Positions 9,246 through 18,667 of a stretch of DNA of 32,436 nt are shown piece after piece. The stretch's first letter is position 1; each line of letters opens with the position of its first letter. The stretch spans positions 1 through 32,436 of the forward strand of contig JBNGIS010032453.1 of the NCBI GenBank assembly GCA_049999725.1. Direction: 5' to 3'. The DNA is from Haplomitrium mnioides. Taxonomy: Eukaryota; Marchantiophyta; Haplomitriopsida; Calobryales. The notes under the pieces are model-generated. The model was not told the origin of the DNA. It ran no database searches and saw only the letters and a list, made by a program, of their open reading frames with translations. The position numbers were made by a program, and so were the translations under genes.

Positions 9246-9690
9246 ATGATGGGGGACAAAAGGTCCAATATGGTGTTGCTCATGCAGCTTGTATGTATGT
9301 GGGACTAAAGGGCCTTTGAAATGTTGTGTGCTCAACGAATTTGCTGGCTGGACTAAAGGTCCTTGAATAGCATTGTGCAACTGCTTTTCCATCATTTGCA
9401 TTGCCTTTTCGACACGAGGACAACAGGTCCTTTCTAGATTGGCAGTGACCTTTTATGGACAAAAGGTTCTTTCATTTGTTGGTCGTAGAGGATAGAAGGT
9501 CCTTTTCCCAGATTGAGGTCTTTATGGACAAAAGGTCCATTTTTATTCATTGTGCCTCTGTGGGCTAAAGGTCCATTTTTATAGTGCATATTATGAGGGA
9601 CAGAAGGTCCAACCTCAAAATTTAGGCCATGAGAGACAAAATGTCCAATCTCAGTTTTTGGGCCACTTGGGACTAAAGGTCTATTTGCAT
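9246..9690 (-). repeat. Repeat tract inside copia B RT (GPxV units)
   Basis: Eleven units in one frame, cleaner than in copy A: RPLVPSGPKTEI, GHFVSHGLNFEV, GPSVPHNMHYKN, GPLAHRGTMNKN, GPFVHKDLNLGK and so on, ending GPLVPHTYKLHEQHHI and GPFVPHHQSIPHGN. Typical unit length is 12 residues with a few expanded units. The DNA core is GGACTAAAGGTCC. Confidence 0.82.
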
Positions 9691-9844
9691 TGTGGTTATT
9701 CTCCCCATGAATATGAAATGCCGTTCTTGATACAAGTTCAAGGGGTGCCTTCATAAAAATCTAGGTGTCTAGAATGCCATATAAGTAGGCAATGATGTGC
9801 ATGGTGAGATGGCCTTGGATAGCGAATGCTATTATATATTTGTA

Positions 9845-10034
9845 TGTTATAGTGTTCATAAGAGGTGAGTATGTGAGATCATAATCACGTTCAGGGATTT
9901 GAGTGTATTCTTTTGTTACTAGTCTTGCTTTATATCACATGACATTGCCTTCTGCATTCTGTCAGCACTTCCCGACATGAACTTGACAGATTATAGGATT
10001 AATTTTATACTCACCTCTTATGAACACTATAACA
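9845..10034. repeat. 28-bp perfect inverted repeat flanking a local inversion
   Basis: 9845-9872 and 10007-10034 are exact reverse complements. Next to the second arm, 9962-10005 is the reverse complement of what copy A carries in direct orientation at about 2612-2655 (the CATGTCGGGAAGTG word). The direct-orientation version is missing from B. Confidence 0.85.
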
Positions 10035-10125
10035 GAAGTGTTGGCATTACAGATCCAAATACTTGTTGTCATATGAGAGAGTCTAGTTCTGAATTTCTAG
10101 TTGTCTCCCATTTGGGCCAATCAAT

Positions 10126-11579
10126 TCTGGATTGTGCTTCTTGTATAGATAAAGGGTTGGGTGCATCATTGTATATTGATTGTGATATAGAGAATGTGAA
10201 TAGGTCATGGTTTTTGTCCCATATGTGACCGTTATGGGAATAGTAAATTGCTCTTTCATCATTCTCGGTTGCGGCGTGTAGTGATGTCGATGATTTAAGT
10301 TTATTCCTTGAGCCTTTAGGTCTGCCACATTTTGCTTTGGGATGTATTTCAGTGGTAGAGGCTTGACTTTTCAAAGTTGAGCCGATACATTGGCTGTGTC
10401 AACATGTGATTTGGTGATGTTGGCTGTATTGTTAAATGCGTCAGGCATTTTGATTAATGTTTGTTGTAAATGGAGGAGTTGTTAGACTTTGGCATCGGAT
10501 TTTCCATTTTGTTGGTCAAAGTCTAATAGAAAGTGCTGGTGTCATATTAAGTTGTCCTTAGGTTTGGGTTGTACTGCTTTTTCCTCTTGTAACAGGTGTG
10601 GGAACGATTATTCAAAGAATTGATAATCTGCAAATCGAGACTTAAACACATCAGAGGTTGAAGGTTCAAGATATCGGATGATAGAAGGAGATTCAAAACC
10701 GATGTATATGCCTTTTTGACGTTGGGGTCCCATCTTTATTTGATGTGGTTCTAAGATTGGGACAATGACTAGGCAACCAAAGGTGCAAAGATGTGAGATA
10801 TTTGCGGGAACTCTGGCTGCAAGTTGGTATGGGGAGTTTTGATTGAATGCAGATGGTCTGTAACAAAGTAAGGATGTTGCGTGTCCCCAAGCTGTGGTGG
10901 GGAGGTTGGAGTTCAGAAGTAATGGTCTTGTTATTAGTTGTATTCTCTTGATAGCAGATTCTACAATGTCATTTTGAAAGTGTATATGTGGAACCAAATA
11001 TTGGATATCTATGGCTGAAGATGTGCAAAAGTCATCAAATGTTTGGGAAAATAATTCTCCAACGTTGTCCACGCTCAAGTTTCTAATTGGATAGTCAAGA
11101 AATTGTGTTGAGAGTCTCAAAATTTGGGATAGGAGTCTCGGGAAGACCATGTTTTTGGTTGTGAGAAGGGATACTTGTGACCATTTGGATGATGCATCAA
11201 TGGTGACTAGGAAGTATCCAAAGGGTCCCGAAGGTGGATGAATTGGTCCACAGACATTAGTGTGGATTCTCTCGAGGAATCGAGGAATTGTGATTGTTTT
11301 TTTGTCGTGAGAAGGTGAAATTCTCAGTTTTCCTTGTACACATGCTAAGCATGGGGTGTTCAAAGGCAAGGGATGCACGTTTTGTGGCATGCCTTTGCTG
11401 TCGTTTTTGATGCGGTAGAATATGTCTCGACCAGGATGCCCCATGCGGTTGTGCCATGTGAGGGCTGCAGAGATTGGTTTCATAGAGACATGGTATGAGC
11501 AAATTAAGGTAGTGTATAGACCAGGTGAGAATAACGAGAATGATTCTCGTATGTCAAAGCCTATTCCTGTTGGACTCAA
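10126..11579 (-). pseudogene. Copia B integrase core (open) and linker relic
   Basis: The longest single retroelement frame here (11579-10608, 323 codons). It opens with pre-integrase TWHNRMGHPGRDIFYR and CLACVQGKLRIS, then the core: HTNVCGPIHPPSGPFGYF, VTIDASSKWSQVSLL, VDNVGELFSQTFDDFC, HFQNDIVESAIKR and LPTTAWGHATSL, and the FGCLVIVP C-terminal block. The second Asp (VDNVG) and the Glu (VESA) are present, but the first catalytic Asp (HxDxxGP) is Asn. After 10607 the linker continues out of frame to CGRPKGSRNK at about 10335 and then the RT start. Likely inactive despite the open frame. Confidence 0.88.
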
Positions 11580-11600
11580 TATATAGAGGACTTCAGTGTC

Positions 11601-11909
11601 CTAAAAAGTTCTGGTTTGAATATGGAAACCGTTTTGTTGTACATCACGGAAACTGATGAGGTTTATGGTTGCTACAAGTGCATAAATGGCGGATTGGATA
11701 TCCATTTTGGTGCCATTTAGAAAGAGTATGGTGGCTCGACCATGTCCTTCAATTTGGTTGTGGCCGGTGATCGTGATCATAGACCTGAAAGAAGGTTTAG
11801 TCGATGAGAAGTACTTACAATTTTGCAATATAGTGTGTGAAGATCCGCTATCTACAATGTAGGTTATCTCGGATTTGTTATCATGGTTTGACAGAGAGGG
11901 ATGAGTCAT
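11601..11909 (-). pseudogene. Copia B protease domain (open, truncated context)
   Basis: A 102-codon open frame with the aspartic protease signature YIVDSGSSHTIL, then KYFSS, ITGHNQIEGHGRATI and an INLISFRD block, the usual arrangement in copia Pol upstream of integrase. The domain itself looks intact, but LTR C inserted 20 bp upstream in element sense (target duplication at 11929-11933), separating it from gag. A stop lies between it and integrase. Confidence 0.85.
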
Positions 11910-12573
11910 ATGACTCTCAAGATGTCGATTGTATGTCAGCCGGTGTTTTGGGGCTCTAAAGCTAAATGCACGAAATCAGAAGCACCACGGGCAACATTGT
12001 CCCTTTGCGAGTGTGAAGGCATCTCAGGAACAGCTGATTACCTCAAACAACTGATTAAGAGCAGGGTGCATGAGTCATGGGAGGGAAACAGGATCATGGC
12101 GGATGAGAGGAGGAAAGAGGACAGGGATCGCTAGCCAGAGGAGGGGCCCATTCTCGAATTCAAAGCAGGCCAGCGGGAATCCGTCGGCCTAAGGAGGATG
12201 CGGGGATGGGAGCTAGGAAAAAGGAATAGAGCAGACGCCCATAGCAAGGCGATTGCCGGGGGAAGAAGCAGGGATCAACCACAAGGACACCTGAAGGCAC
12301 TCCGAAGGAAGGCAAATCGCGAGGGTCCTACAGCGGCCGCAAATCGGGAAACGAGCATCAGGGACTGAGAGGAGGAGGTGAGATCTTCACAAGGGCAAGC
12401 AAGGCCAAGGAAGAGGGATGCCTCGATCCCGCAAGCAAGAGCGAACCCGGTCGAGGCAGATCGAACACTCCATCTGACTCGGTAAGTCCTAGCGGAAGAG
12501 TGGAGTCCCCGAAGGGTCTCACGAGATTCCACGGAAATGTGGCGTCTCCAGAGCCCTCGCGGGATTCCACAGA

Positions 12574-12582
12574 TGACGTGGC
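12574..12582 (+). promoter_or_regulatory. ACGTGGC-core (bZIP-type) site 1 in LTR C
   Basis: TGACGTGGC, matching the ACGTGGC core bound by plant bZIP factors (ABRE/G-box-like). It lies in the U3-like part, about 1.4 kb upstream of the TATA box. The corresponding site in D is GCCACGTCG at 32328-32336. Confidence 0.45.
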
Positions 12583-13368
12583 GGCAGCAGGAGGCCCGCG
12601 GGTTTGCGGAAAGGCACCTCCCTAAGTGGGGAGCCCACTTAACGGGGTTTCGATCCGTCTTACGACGTGGGACACTCCGCTTAAGAGGGATCTGCGAGAG
12701 ACCAAACAAGGGAGCAAGGAGGAAGGCCCGAAACCACGACTTATCGCGGGCCTGGCCGAAGGAAAACGGAGGAGTGCCATAAGGGCGATACATCGCAGAT
12801 CCAAGAGGAAGAGGAGAGGAGAGCCGAAAGGGGGATAGATCACCTAGCAGGCCGAGTAAGAGCGTGTGAAGGTGAAAAGGCGACTTGTCGGCGACCCAGT
12901 TCAAACGAAGAGTTGATATCAGTGGGGAAACGGTGATCCATCACGAACCGTCCAACAGGAAGAAGGCTGAGCCAGAAGGGCGATATGGCGCCAATTCGGT
13001 TGGGGGAAACAAAGGGCACGCCGAAAAGATGACCTATTGGTGAATCGGGTGGCAAGATGGGGCGGCCGGAAAACCTAGAGAACGCCGGTGCGACCGACGA
13101 AGGAGAAAGCGCAGCCGAAAGGGGGATTCATTGTAGTTCCGGCGGAACCTGAGGCGAAGCTTCGGTGGGGACCAACGGCAACATCTGACAGTTCGTCAGA
13201 GGGACTAACGGTCCTAAGGGGCCTGACAGTCCCTATAACGAGCTTTCTCAACAGATAACAACGGGATCCTCAGGCACACGCTTGGTTCTTATCTCGAGGG
13301 AAGGACGAAACGACGACAATCGACACCGTTCTTATTCGGCAAGCAGGGGAAGTCCGCGGTTCTACGGA

Positions 13369-13377
13369 TGACGTGGC
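13369..13377 (+). promoter_or_regulatory. ACGTGGC-core (bZIP-type) site 2 in LTR C
   Basis: Exact TGACGTGGC within CGGATGACGTGGCGAGCG, the first of three spaced units at 13369, 13521 and 13687. Confidence 0.5.
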
Positions 13378-13439
13378 GAGCGCAGGTTGTTCGCGGAGGC
13401 TTCGGAAATGTGGCACGCTGGGAAGCAAGGAAGGACTTC

Positions 13440-13700
13440 CGGGGGTTCAACAACGGATGAAGGTCAGCGCAATGGTCTGCCTACCCCTTTGCGGGGCGGC
13501 GGCGGACGGCAGCCTTCGGATGACGTGGCGACTCTAGGGGCCCCGAAGCGACTTATGGGACACGCGTCACCAGGAGGATAGTTCACTGGACCTCGGGAAA
13601 TTGGCGGGTCAACTACGGAAGGCGTAGTCAGCGCGTCGGTCCGCCTACCCCTTTGCGGGGGCGGCGGCGGACGGCGGTGCAGCGGATGATGTGGCGAGCT
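13440..13700 (+). repeat. Tandem subrepeats in LTR C U3
   Basis: Two units about 165 bp apart. Each contains TACCCCTTTGCGGGG, a GGCGGCGG(A)CGG run and then GGATGACGTGGCG (13521-13529) or its decayed form TGATGTGGC (13687-13695). A third partial unit carries only the 13369 site. D carries three such units in inverted orientation (around 30967, 31132 and 31242). Confidence 0.65.
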
Positions 13701-13811
13701 AAGCGTAAAGTGGAATCTTCGTGGGAATCTGCGGAATCTCTCCCTGCAAGGTTCCCCGTTCTTTCCGAGAGGATTACCGTTATACCCATCTTTGTCGCTC
13801 AACTGAGAAGG

Positions 13812-13819
13812 CACGTGGC
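13812..13819 (+). promoter_or_regulatory. G-box CACGTGGC in LTR C
   Basis: A perfect CACGTGGC about 135 bp upstream of the TATA element, a typical position for a plant G-box/ABRE. Function is inferred from sequence only. Confidence 0.5.
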
Positions 13820-13952
13820 GCGATTTTCTTTCTCATTCCAACTGAATTACCTGACGAAGGGGCCACGCATCGTTTCCTCCCACTGCGAGCTCAACGGACA
13901 TAACGACTTTCTCTTCGAATCGAGCTCGCGGGGTGGAGCGCTCGCGAGGGGA

Positions 13953-13959
13953 GTATATC
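13953..13959 (+). promoter_or_regulatory. TATA box of LTR C
   Basis: TATATCT within GGGGAGTATATCTTGG is the only TATA-like word in an otherwise GC-rich stretch. It is followed by CTTCGGGTTGATGCAC, conserved in D, where the same spot reads AGTATATATC on the minus strand (30621-30630). It marks the likely U3/R boundary. Confidence 0.6.
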
Positions 13960-14340
13960 TTGGCAGCTCTTGGATTTCTTCGGGTTGATGCACAGGCGTT
14001 TGCAGGAAGCGACAACGACCGCAAGACAAGTGACTTGCGCATGGTAAGGCAAGGGTGGAGAGTTCAGTGAGGAGACGCGTGATTTCTCAAATCAATCATT
14101 CAACCTACCACAGGTCCACATTCATCATACCCAGGAGAACTCCCCCGTTGGTTCAGGGGGCAATCTGTCCTCCCCTGCGCTCGAAACAGGGCCTGAGAAG
14201 GTTGAGGACCGAAACAGGGGAGCGACATTGTATGATGGATATTCATCCATGTCTGTCAATTCCAATAAGTTACCATGAACCTCATTATTGTGAGGTTTAA
14301 TGCTCTATTGGTATAAGCGCGCTAAGTGCGGGGGTACTCT

Positions 14341-15100
14341 GCAAGTAGGCTAGGTGTGGCAACAAATGCCACATCGATTGCAAATTGTATGTGGTTGGCG
14401 CAATTGAGAATGAGTTTTTCGATCTCTATTGGGTTGTCTGCCTCCTCTATTGGTCCATGTGCGCTGTTGAGCGCATTCTGGTGTCGTTGATGTGCGGCAT
14501 TCGATATGTTGATCCCTATTTTTGGGGGTCAAGGGTCGACTAGTGTTCGGGTGGGTGGTGCTTCTTCTAAATCTGAAATGTACCCTTTCTCTGCCTCTAG
14601 AAAAATTTCTGTTTCTAGAGCGGAGATATTGTCCAGTCCTTGTAAAGTGTGATTCAAAGTTCTGTGGAGGTGCGGCAGACCTCGAGGGTCATTTCTTTGC
14701 ATTTTCCACAAGGAAGAGTTGATTTTTTTGGCTAATAACATGTATGCTATGATATCAAAGTATCGTGTGAATCACATGTTACGATATTGTGATGCTAAAA
14801 TGAGATTGCTCATAGGGACAGTCGATAGAGTCTTCTCTATTTGCTCCTCGTTGGTCACGGGGTGACCATAGATTGCCAATTGTGAGACAATACAGAACAA
14901 TTCGCTATTGTAATTGACTATGGACATATGGTCCTGAACGCAGAGATTAATCCAATCGTGTCTCACTACAAGAAGCGATATGCTTGTCAGATGGTCAAAT
15001 CTGAGTTTCAGTATTTTCCACAATAGGCAGGGACTGTTGTAGTTCAGATATTGGAGTCTTAGAGGTTCCACTAGATGGTGTTGAATCAAAATAGAGCTAT
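14341..15100 (-). pseudogene. Copia B gag relic (5' part missing)
   Basis: The gag core reads HHLVEPLRLQYLNYNSP, RHDWINLCVQDH, IVNYNSELFCI and EEQIEKTLST (15089-14772), then LLAKKINSSLWKMQ (14741-14529). A CCHC knuckle sits at 14382-14341 (CNRCGICCHT, then PTC) with TAG at 14350-14352 after HT, the same place as in copy A. Similarity to copy A stops at about 15100, so the N-terminal ~100 residues of gag are absent: gypsy element E begins there and the missing part does not reappear on its other side. Confidence 0.83.
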
Positions 15101-15637
15101 AGTTTAGGGTTTAAGGTTTAGAGATTAGGTCACACCCTTTGCTCTTTGAGAGACTCTCGAAATCTGAAAGTAGCCTTTGTATTTATGGACAAATAAAAGG
15201 GAATAGGTGAATTGGTCAGATGCTTGGTCAAGGAAAGCTCCAAAGGAGAAGCTTCTTCTTGACAAAGTAAGAAAAAGTTAAAGTTACTTTAGGACTACTT
15301 TTGAGAAAAGCTCCAAATGAGAAGCTTCTTGACAAAAGGCAAAGGGACTTTAGTAGATACTTTAGGAGATACTTTAGATTTTAAAATTAAAAGGCTAGTT
15401 TTTACCTATGGTAAAAGAATCTCTAGGTTCTTACTAGTAGTAATTAGTTAGATTAGTATATAAGGAGGAAGAAGAGAGAGCAAAGAGGACTTAGTTTTCA
15501 TTTTGAGCTTGGAGAGGCTTGAGCTTAGACTTCATTGGGGAAGCGCTTGGAGGAGCTCTTAGAAGAGCTACTAAGAAGACTAATTGGAGGAGGACAATCA
15601 CTTAAGGAGGGATTTCCAATAAAGTGAAGAGTTTTGA
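15101..15637 (+). other. LTR-like or promoter-like segment at the start of block E
   Basis: It opens with telomere-like words (15103-15129). It then has a direct repeat of AAGCTCCAAA(G/T)GAGAAGC about 80 bp apart (near 15236 and 15316), a TATATAAGG box near 15457-15466 and a purine-rich tail. This is the layout of a gypsy U3-R region, but no second copy is present in the window, so the call stays tentative. Confidence 0.35.
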
Positions 15638-15990
15638 ATGTCAAGTGAAGACGTGACGGGAAAGTGGCTACAAATTTCTGAAATTGTGAGAAGAATAGAC
15701 AATGTACCACCACCATGCAACAACAATGAGCTGAAACATTTAATCAACTTGATGAACTACTACTTATTCTTGCTAAACAACTTTGCCTCTTTGGTTGCAC
15801 CATTGTATCAATGTTTGTACTCTTCAATGGAGTGGGTATGGACTGTAGAGCATGAATGATCATTCCATCATATCAAGGAGAGAGTTCTTAACGGCTTCAA
15901 CGGGTGACCAAAGAATGACCATCGTAGTATGAGTATTTATAGTGGCTAAGATCCATATGCCGGTTGGTTGAGTAATTTGGAGTGGGAAGA
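15638..15990 (+). pseudogene. RT connection fragment of a different gypsy element
   Basis: Reads VRRIDNVPPPCNNNELKHL, then NLMNYYLFLLNNFASLVAPL, YQCLY, EWVWTVEHE, a stop, and FHHIKERVLNG. This matches the gypsy RT thumb/connection pattern (K...I..MPPP.N..EL..FLG..NYY..FI.N.A....PLY.LL....W.WT.E...AF..IK). It lies upstream of E's gag and E has its own equivalent region (20030-20180), so this is a separate, truncated insertion or rearranged piece. No catalytic residues survive in it. Confidence 0.6.
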
Positions 15991-16132
15991 ATGGAGCAAA
16001 TTTTGGCAGATCCTAACCCATTTGTTTTTCCTATTCTAAATCAAGCAATTTGAAAGGTTCATATTTTTGTATTGTGGTAGGTGTGGTGGAAAGAAAAACT
16101 CAAATGAAAGAACACATTGTTAATTCACAAAA

Positions 16133-17095
16133 ATGGGAACGATTAGAGTCTTCTATGGCAAAGAGGATGAGATCGTGGCAGATTATTTGTGGGACTTCAA
16201 ACGTGTTGGTGCTTGCAAAAAGATCAATTCAAACAATTTCTATGCAGCCAACATGTTGATGTGTGTTTACTAGCTACAGTCAGATACCCTGTGTATTCCC
16301 AGAGAAGAAAATGCATACTACGACAGTTGGTGAGCCTGACGTGAAACTTCTGGGTTAGCACAAGTTAGCACTCATTATGGATGGTTCAAGGTCTTCTCAC
16401 TCTTCAGGTATGCAAATTGACCCAACAATGGCTCAAATTTCTTAAGCTTTTGATTTCTTTATGCAACAACAACATGCTACAGAGCAAGAGGAAGCAATAG
16501 CTACCAAAGCTTTGCAATCTATTGTGGGGATTTTGGACCAATTTGATGGTTGCAACATCTCTAAATAAATCAAGTTATATTCTCAAGAAATGAAGCTACA
16601 CAAGGTACCAGTTTAAGAAAGAATTGAGTCCTTTGAGCTTGCTGTTGTACCGGAGATTTGACACCAAGTGAGACGGATTATTCAAGATTACAAACAGAGT
16701 TGGGATAATTTTGTCATACAATTAAAGGAGGGATTTTCTTTGGAAGATGCAGATAGGGTCACCAAGAAGTCATTCTTTGAGTGGGTAACCAAAGGCGACA
16801 AAGACTTAGTTGCCATAGAATTATTGCAAGAATTCAAGTGACAATTTGCGCAACTTTCAAGGGTTGAAAAACTCTCTTTGGCAATTGATAAGGTAGAGCT
16901 CTTTTTACATTCATCAATTGGGAGTTTGCAGGAAAAGTTGGAGGTGTTACTTGAGGATAGAACAGAGGAAAATGGGTTGACTTCAGATTGGAAGAAGGTA
17001 TGTGAAGCGGTTAGCATATTAACCAAAAGGGAGCTAAGAAGAGGCAAGGTAGTGGCTCAACCTGAAACTAGGCCGCTGCCACGCATTATATCATG
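16133..17095 (+). pseudogene. Gypsy E gag relic, capsid region
   Basis: Broken frames with gag-like content. MGTIRVFYGKEDEIVADYLW (16133 on) may be a separate gag piece. The main stretch has KLYSQEMKLHKVPV, then ESFELAVVPEI, SWDNFVIQLKEGF, DADRVTKKSFFEWVTKG, LLQEFK, KVELFLHSS, LEVLLEDRTEENGLTSDWKK and VSILTKRE. The order (motif around FELAV.PEI, then KVELFL, then a ...LT.DW motif) matches gag of the gypsy group whose Pol lies downstream. At least three stops occur. It would have formed the particle shell. Confidence 0.6.
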
Positions 17096-17199
17096 AAAAC
17101 AACCAGTCATCAATCCAACTGGTGCAACACCAAATGTAGCAATTCCAAAGCCTTTGATCACTCCACAAAAGGATTCGATAGAGGAACTAGTAAAGGGGA

Positions 17200-17640
17200 T
17201 AAAATTTCTGAAAATTTAGGTTGCCAAATTGGAAGAAGCCAAAGGTGTGATAGAAAATCTGCTAACAACAAGACCAGAGTTTGTGCAACAATGTATTTGG
17301 TGTGATAGCACCAATCATTCAAGAAAAGAGTGTGATGACTTTGGCATGAAGCTAAGTAAAGGAGTATTGTGTTGGAAAGAGGGAAAAATTGCTCTCAAAG
17401 AGAATAATAAGATCCTAAGGACCAATTTTAGGAAAGGAGGAATGAAAAAGTCAATAGAAGAGTTAATGGCTAAAAATACAACAACAACAATGGAAGCATC
17501 ATCATATGCGGTTGGGGTGGATGTTGGTTTTGGCCTACATGAGCAAACAAGAGCTATCTGGAGTAGAGCTATAGATACTATAGTGAGTGGGAAGACTTCA
17601 AGAGAGGAAAATTTGAAAACAACAGCAGTAATATGAAATG
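17200..17640 (+). pseudogene. Gypsy E gag zinc-knuckle segment
   Basis: Open from about 17229 to 17636. A CCHC knuckle, CIWCDSTNHSRKEC (C-x2-C-x4-H-x4-C), lies at 17292-17333, preceded by a helical KLEEAKGVIENLLTTRPEF linker (17220-17280) and followed by LCWKEGKIALKENNK and RKGGMKK. The knuckle would bind element RNA. All four ligands are intact although the flanking gag is broken. Confidence 0.72.
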
Positions 17641-17859
17641 CTACAGGTTGGGAGGATCTAGTGGACACAATGTCCATCCATGCATATATTGCACGAAGCC
17701 AACATGAGGTATTGATTGAAGAGAAAGAAAGAGAGATGAAGTTGGTTCCTCTGAAGAAAGATCTAAAAGACAGCTACGAAGAGATAAAACACATCCATCA
17801 CAAACGACTCATGAAGAGGTTATGGAGGAGGTTGTAATTGAGAAAGTGAGGGGCAAGAC

Positions 17860-18667
17860 CAAGGAAAAGGAGAGGCAGCTAGCCTACAAGCTGCAATCAG
17901 ATATAGAAGTAGCTACAGATCTCAAGGGGGTTCTAGAAGAGAAGGTGTTAAATGCCAAGGTGGAATTCACATTATGAGAGATTCTTGGCATTACCAAGAA
18001 AGAGTTTCATGATGTGACCATTGATACCATCAAGAGGAAAAGGCAGCTTATTACAGAAGTTGCAGTGTCGCATACAATGGATACAAGAGTGACAAAACAC
18101 GAGGAAGAAGCATTGGTAAATTGTTGCTCAAATTTCATAATCGACAAAAATCTGGATGAAAAGGCTCTTAGCCATTATGCAATTGATCGTTGGGTTAGAG
18201 CAACTACAGAGACCATGATCAAGATAAGTGACCTTTTTAATCTTTTTATGGCACTTATTGACCATGGTTCAGAAGTTAACATTATGTCAAAAGAGATCTA
18301 CAATTGTGAGAAGTGGCCGATCGACGTAGAGCATGGTTGGATGATCCAAAGTGCTAGTAATTCAATGGGAAAATTATATGGAGCTTGTTCAGATGTGATG
18401 GTGAAGATTGGGGATGTAATTGTTACTCGGAATCTATTTGTGCAAGAGGACACTTCTTACCTGATCATTTTGGGGCAGCAATTTATCATAGCTGTTCGAA
18501 TGGAGACAAAGGTCTTAGATGATGGCTCATCATATGCACGAATAAGTAGTAAGGATGGGAAGAAGATAGTTCAGTTCATAACAGTCACAGCCAACCACGA
18601 AAGAAATAAGAACACCTTGAGAAATTATGCGCTACCGAACGCAAAAGAGGAATTTACTGATTTTTAA
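17860..18667 (+). pseudogene. Gypsy E aspartic protease relic
   Basis: Upstream text reads YKLQSDIEVATDLKGVLEEK and FTL with a stop before EILGITKKEF. The open part (18014-18667, 217 codons) contains ALIDHGSEVNIMSKEIY with the catalytic Asp of a D-H-G-S site (18260-18271; D-T-G or D-S-G is usual). It continues with GACSDVMVKIGDVIVTRNLF, YLIILGQQFI, RMETKVLDDGSSYARI and a TANHERN tail. The fold order fits a retropepsin in gypsy Pol. The His in the active-site triplet is, to my recollection, shared with relatives of this gypsy group rather than decay, but I cannot check that here. Confidence 0.75.

Larger units (their letters stand above)
8855..10125 (-). pseudogene. Copia B reverse transcriptase relic with inversion, deletion and GPxV repeats
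   Basis: Colinear with copy A: an RT start near ELDSLI (about 10069-10125), an LTMHIIAYLYGILD block, FMKAPLELVSR, the GPxV repeat tract (9246-9690), YGLKQSG (9115-9134) and FYVDDINIFGT (8984-8995 for YVDD), then LAANTIAKLKDI. Two extra lesions are specific to B. The segment that encodes the first catalytic Asp in A (IIDVITAY) is deleted so that B reads IIAYLYG. About 70 bp at 9962-10034 is inverted with a copied piece. RT from this copy could not work. The open part 9133-8855 still covers the palm around YVDD. Confidence 0.85.
11934..14227 (+). mobile_element. Solo LTR C, GC-rich, 2.3 kb, inside copia B
   Basis: Begins TGTCAGCCGG and ends GGAGCGACA (TGTC/GACA terminal inverted repeat), flanked by a perfect 5-bp duplication TTGTA (11929-11933 and 14228-14232). 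The copia B sequence on either side is exactly contiguous when compared with copy A near 4570. There is no direct repeat between its two ends and no retroelement coding frame inside, so a solo LTR left by recombination fits best; a small non-autonomous element is the alternative. An inverted relative, D, occupies 29045 onward. The orientation shown assumes TATA at 13953 drives rightward transcription. Long antisense frames inside (such as 12904-12275) are GC-rich shadows. Confidence 0.87.

Noticed and set aside
12275-12904. 209-codon minus-strand frame as a host gene
   Set aside because: It lies wholly inside the solo LTR C, has no recognisable domain, is not cleanly conserved in D and is expected by chance in GC-rich DNA.
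15101-15637. Confirmed 5' LTR of gypsy E
   Set aside because: It has promoter-like layout, but no second copy and no primer-binding site could be shown, so it is listed only as LTR-like.
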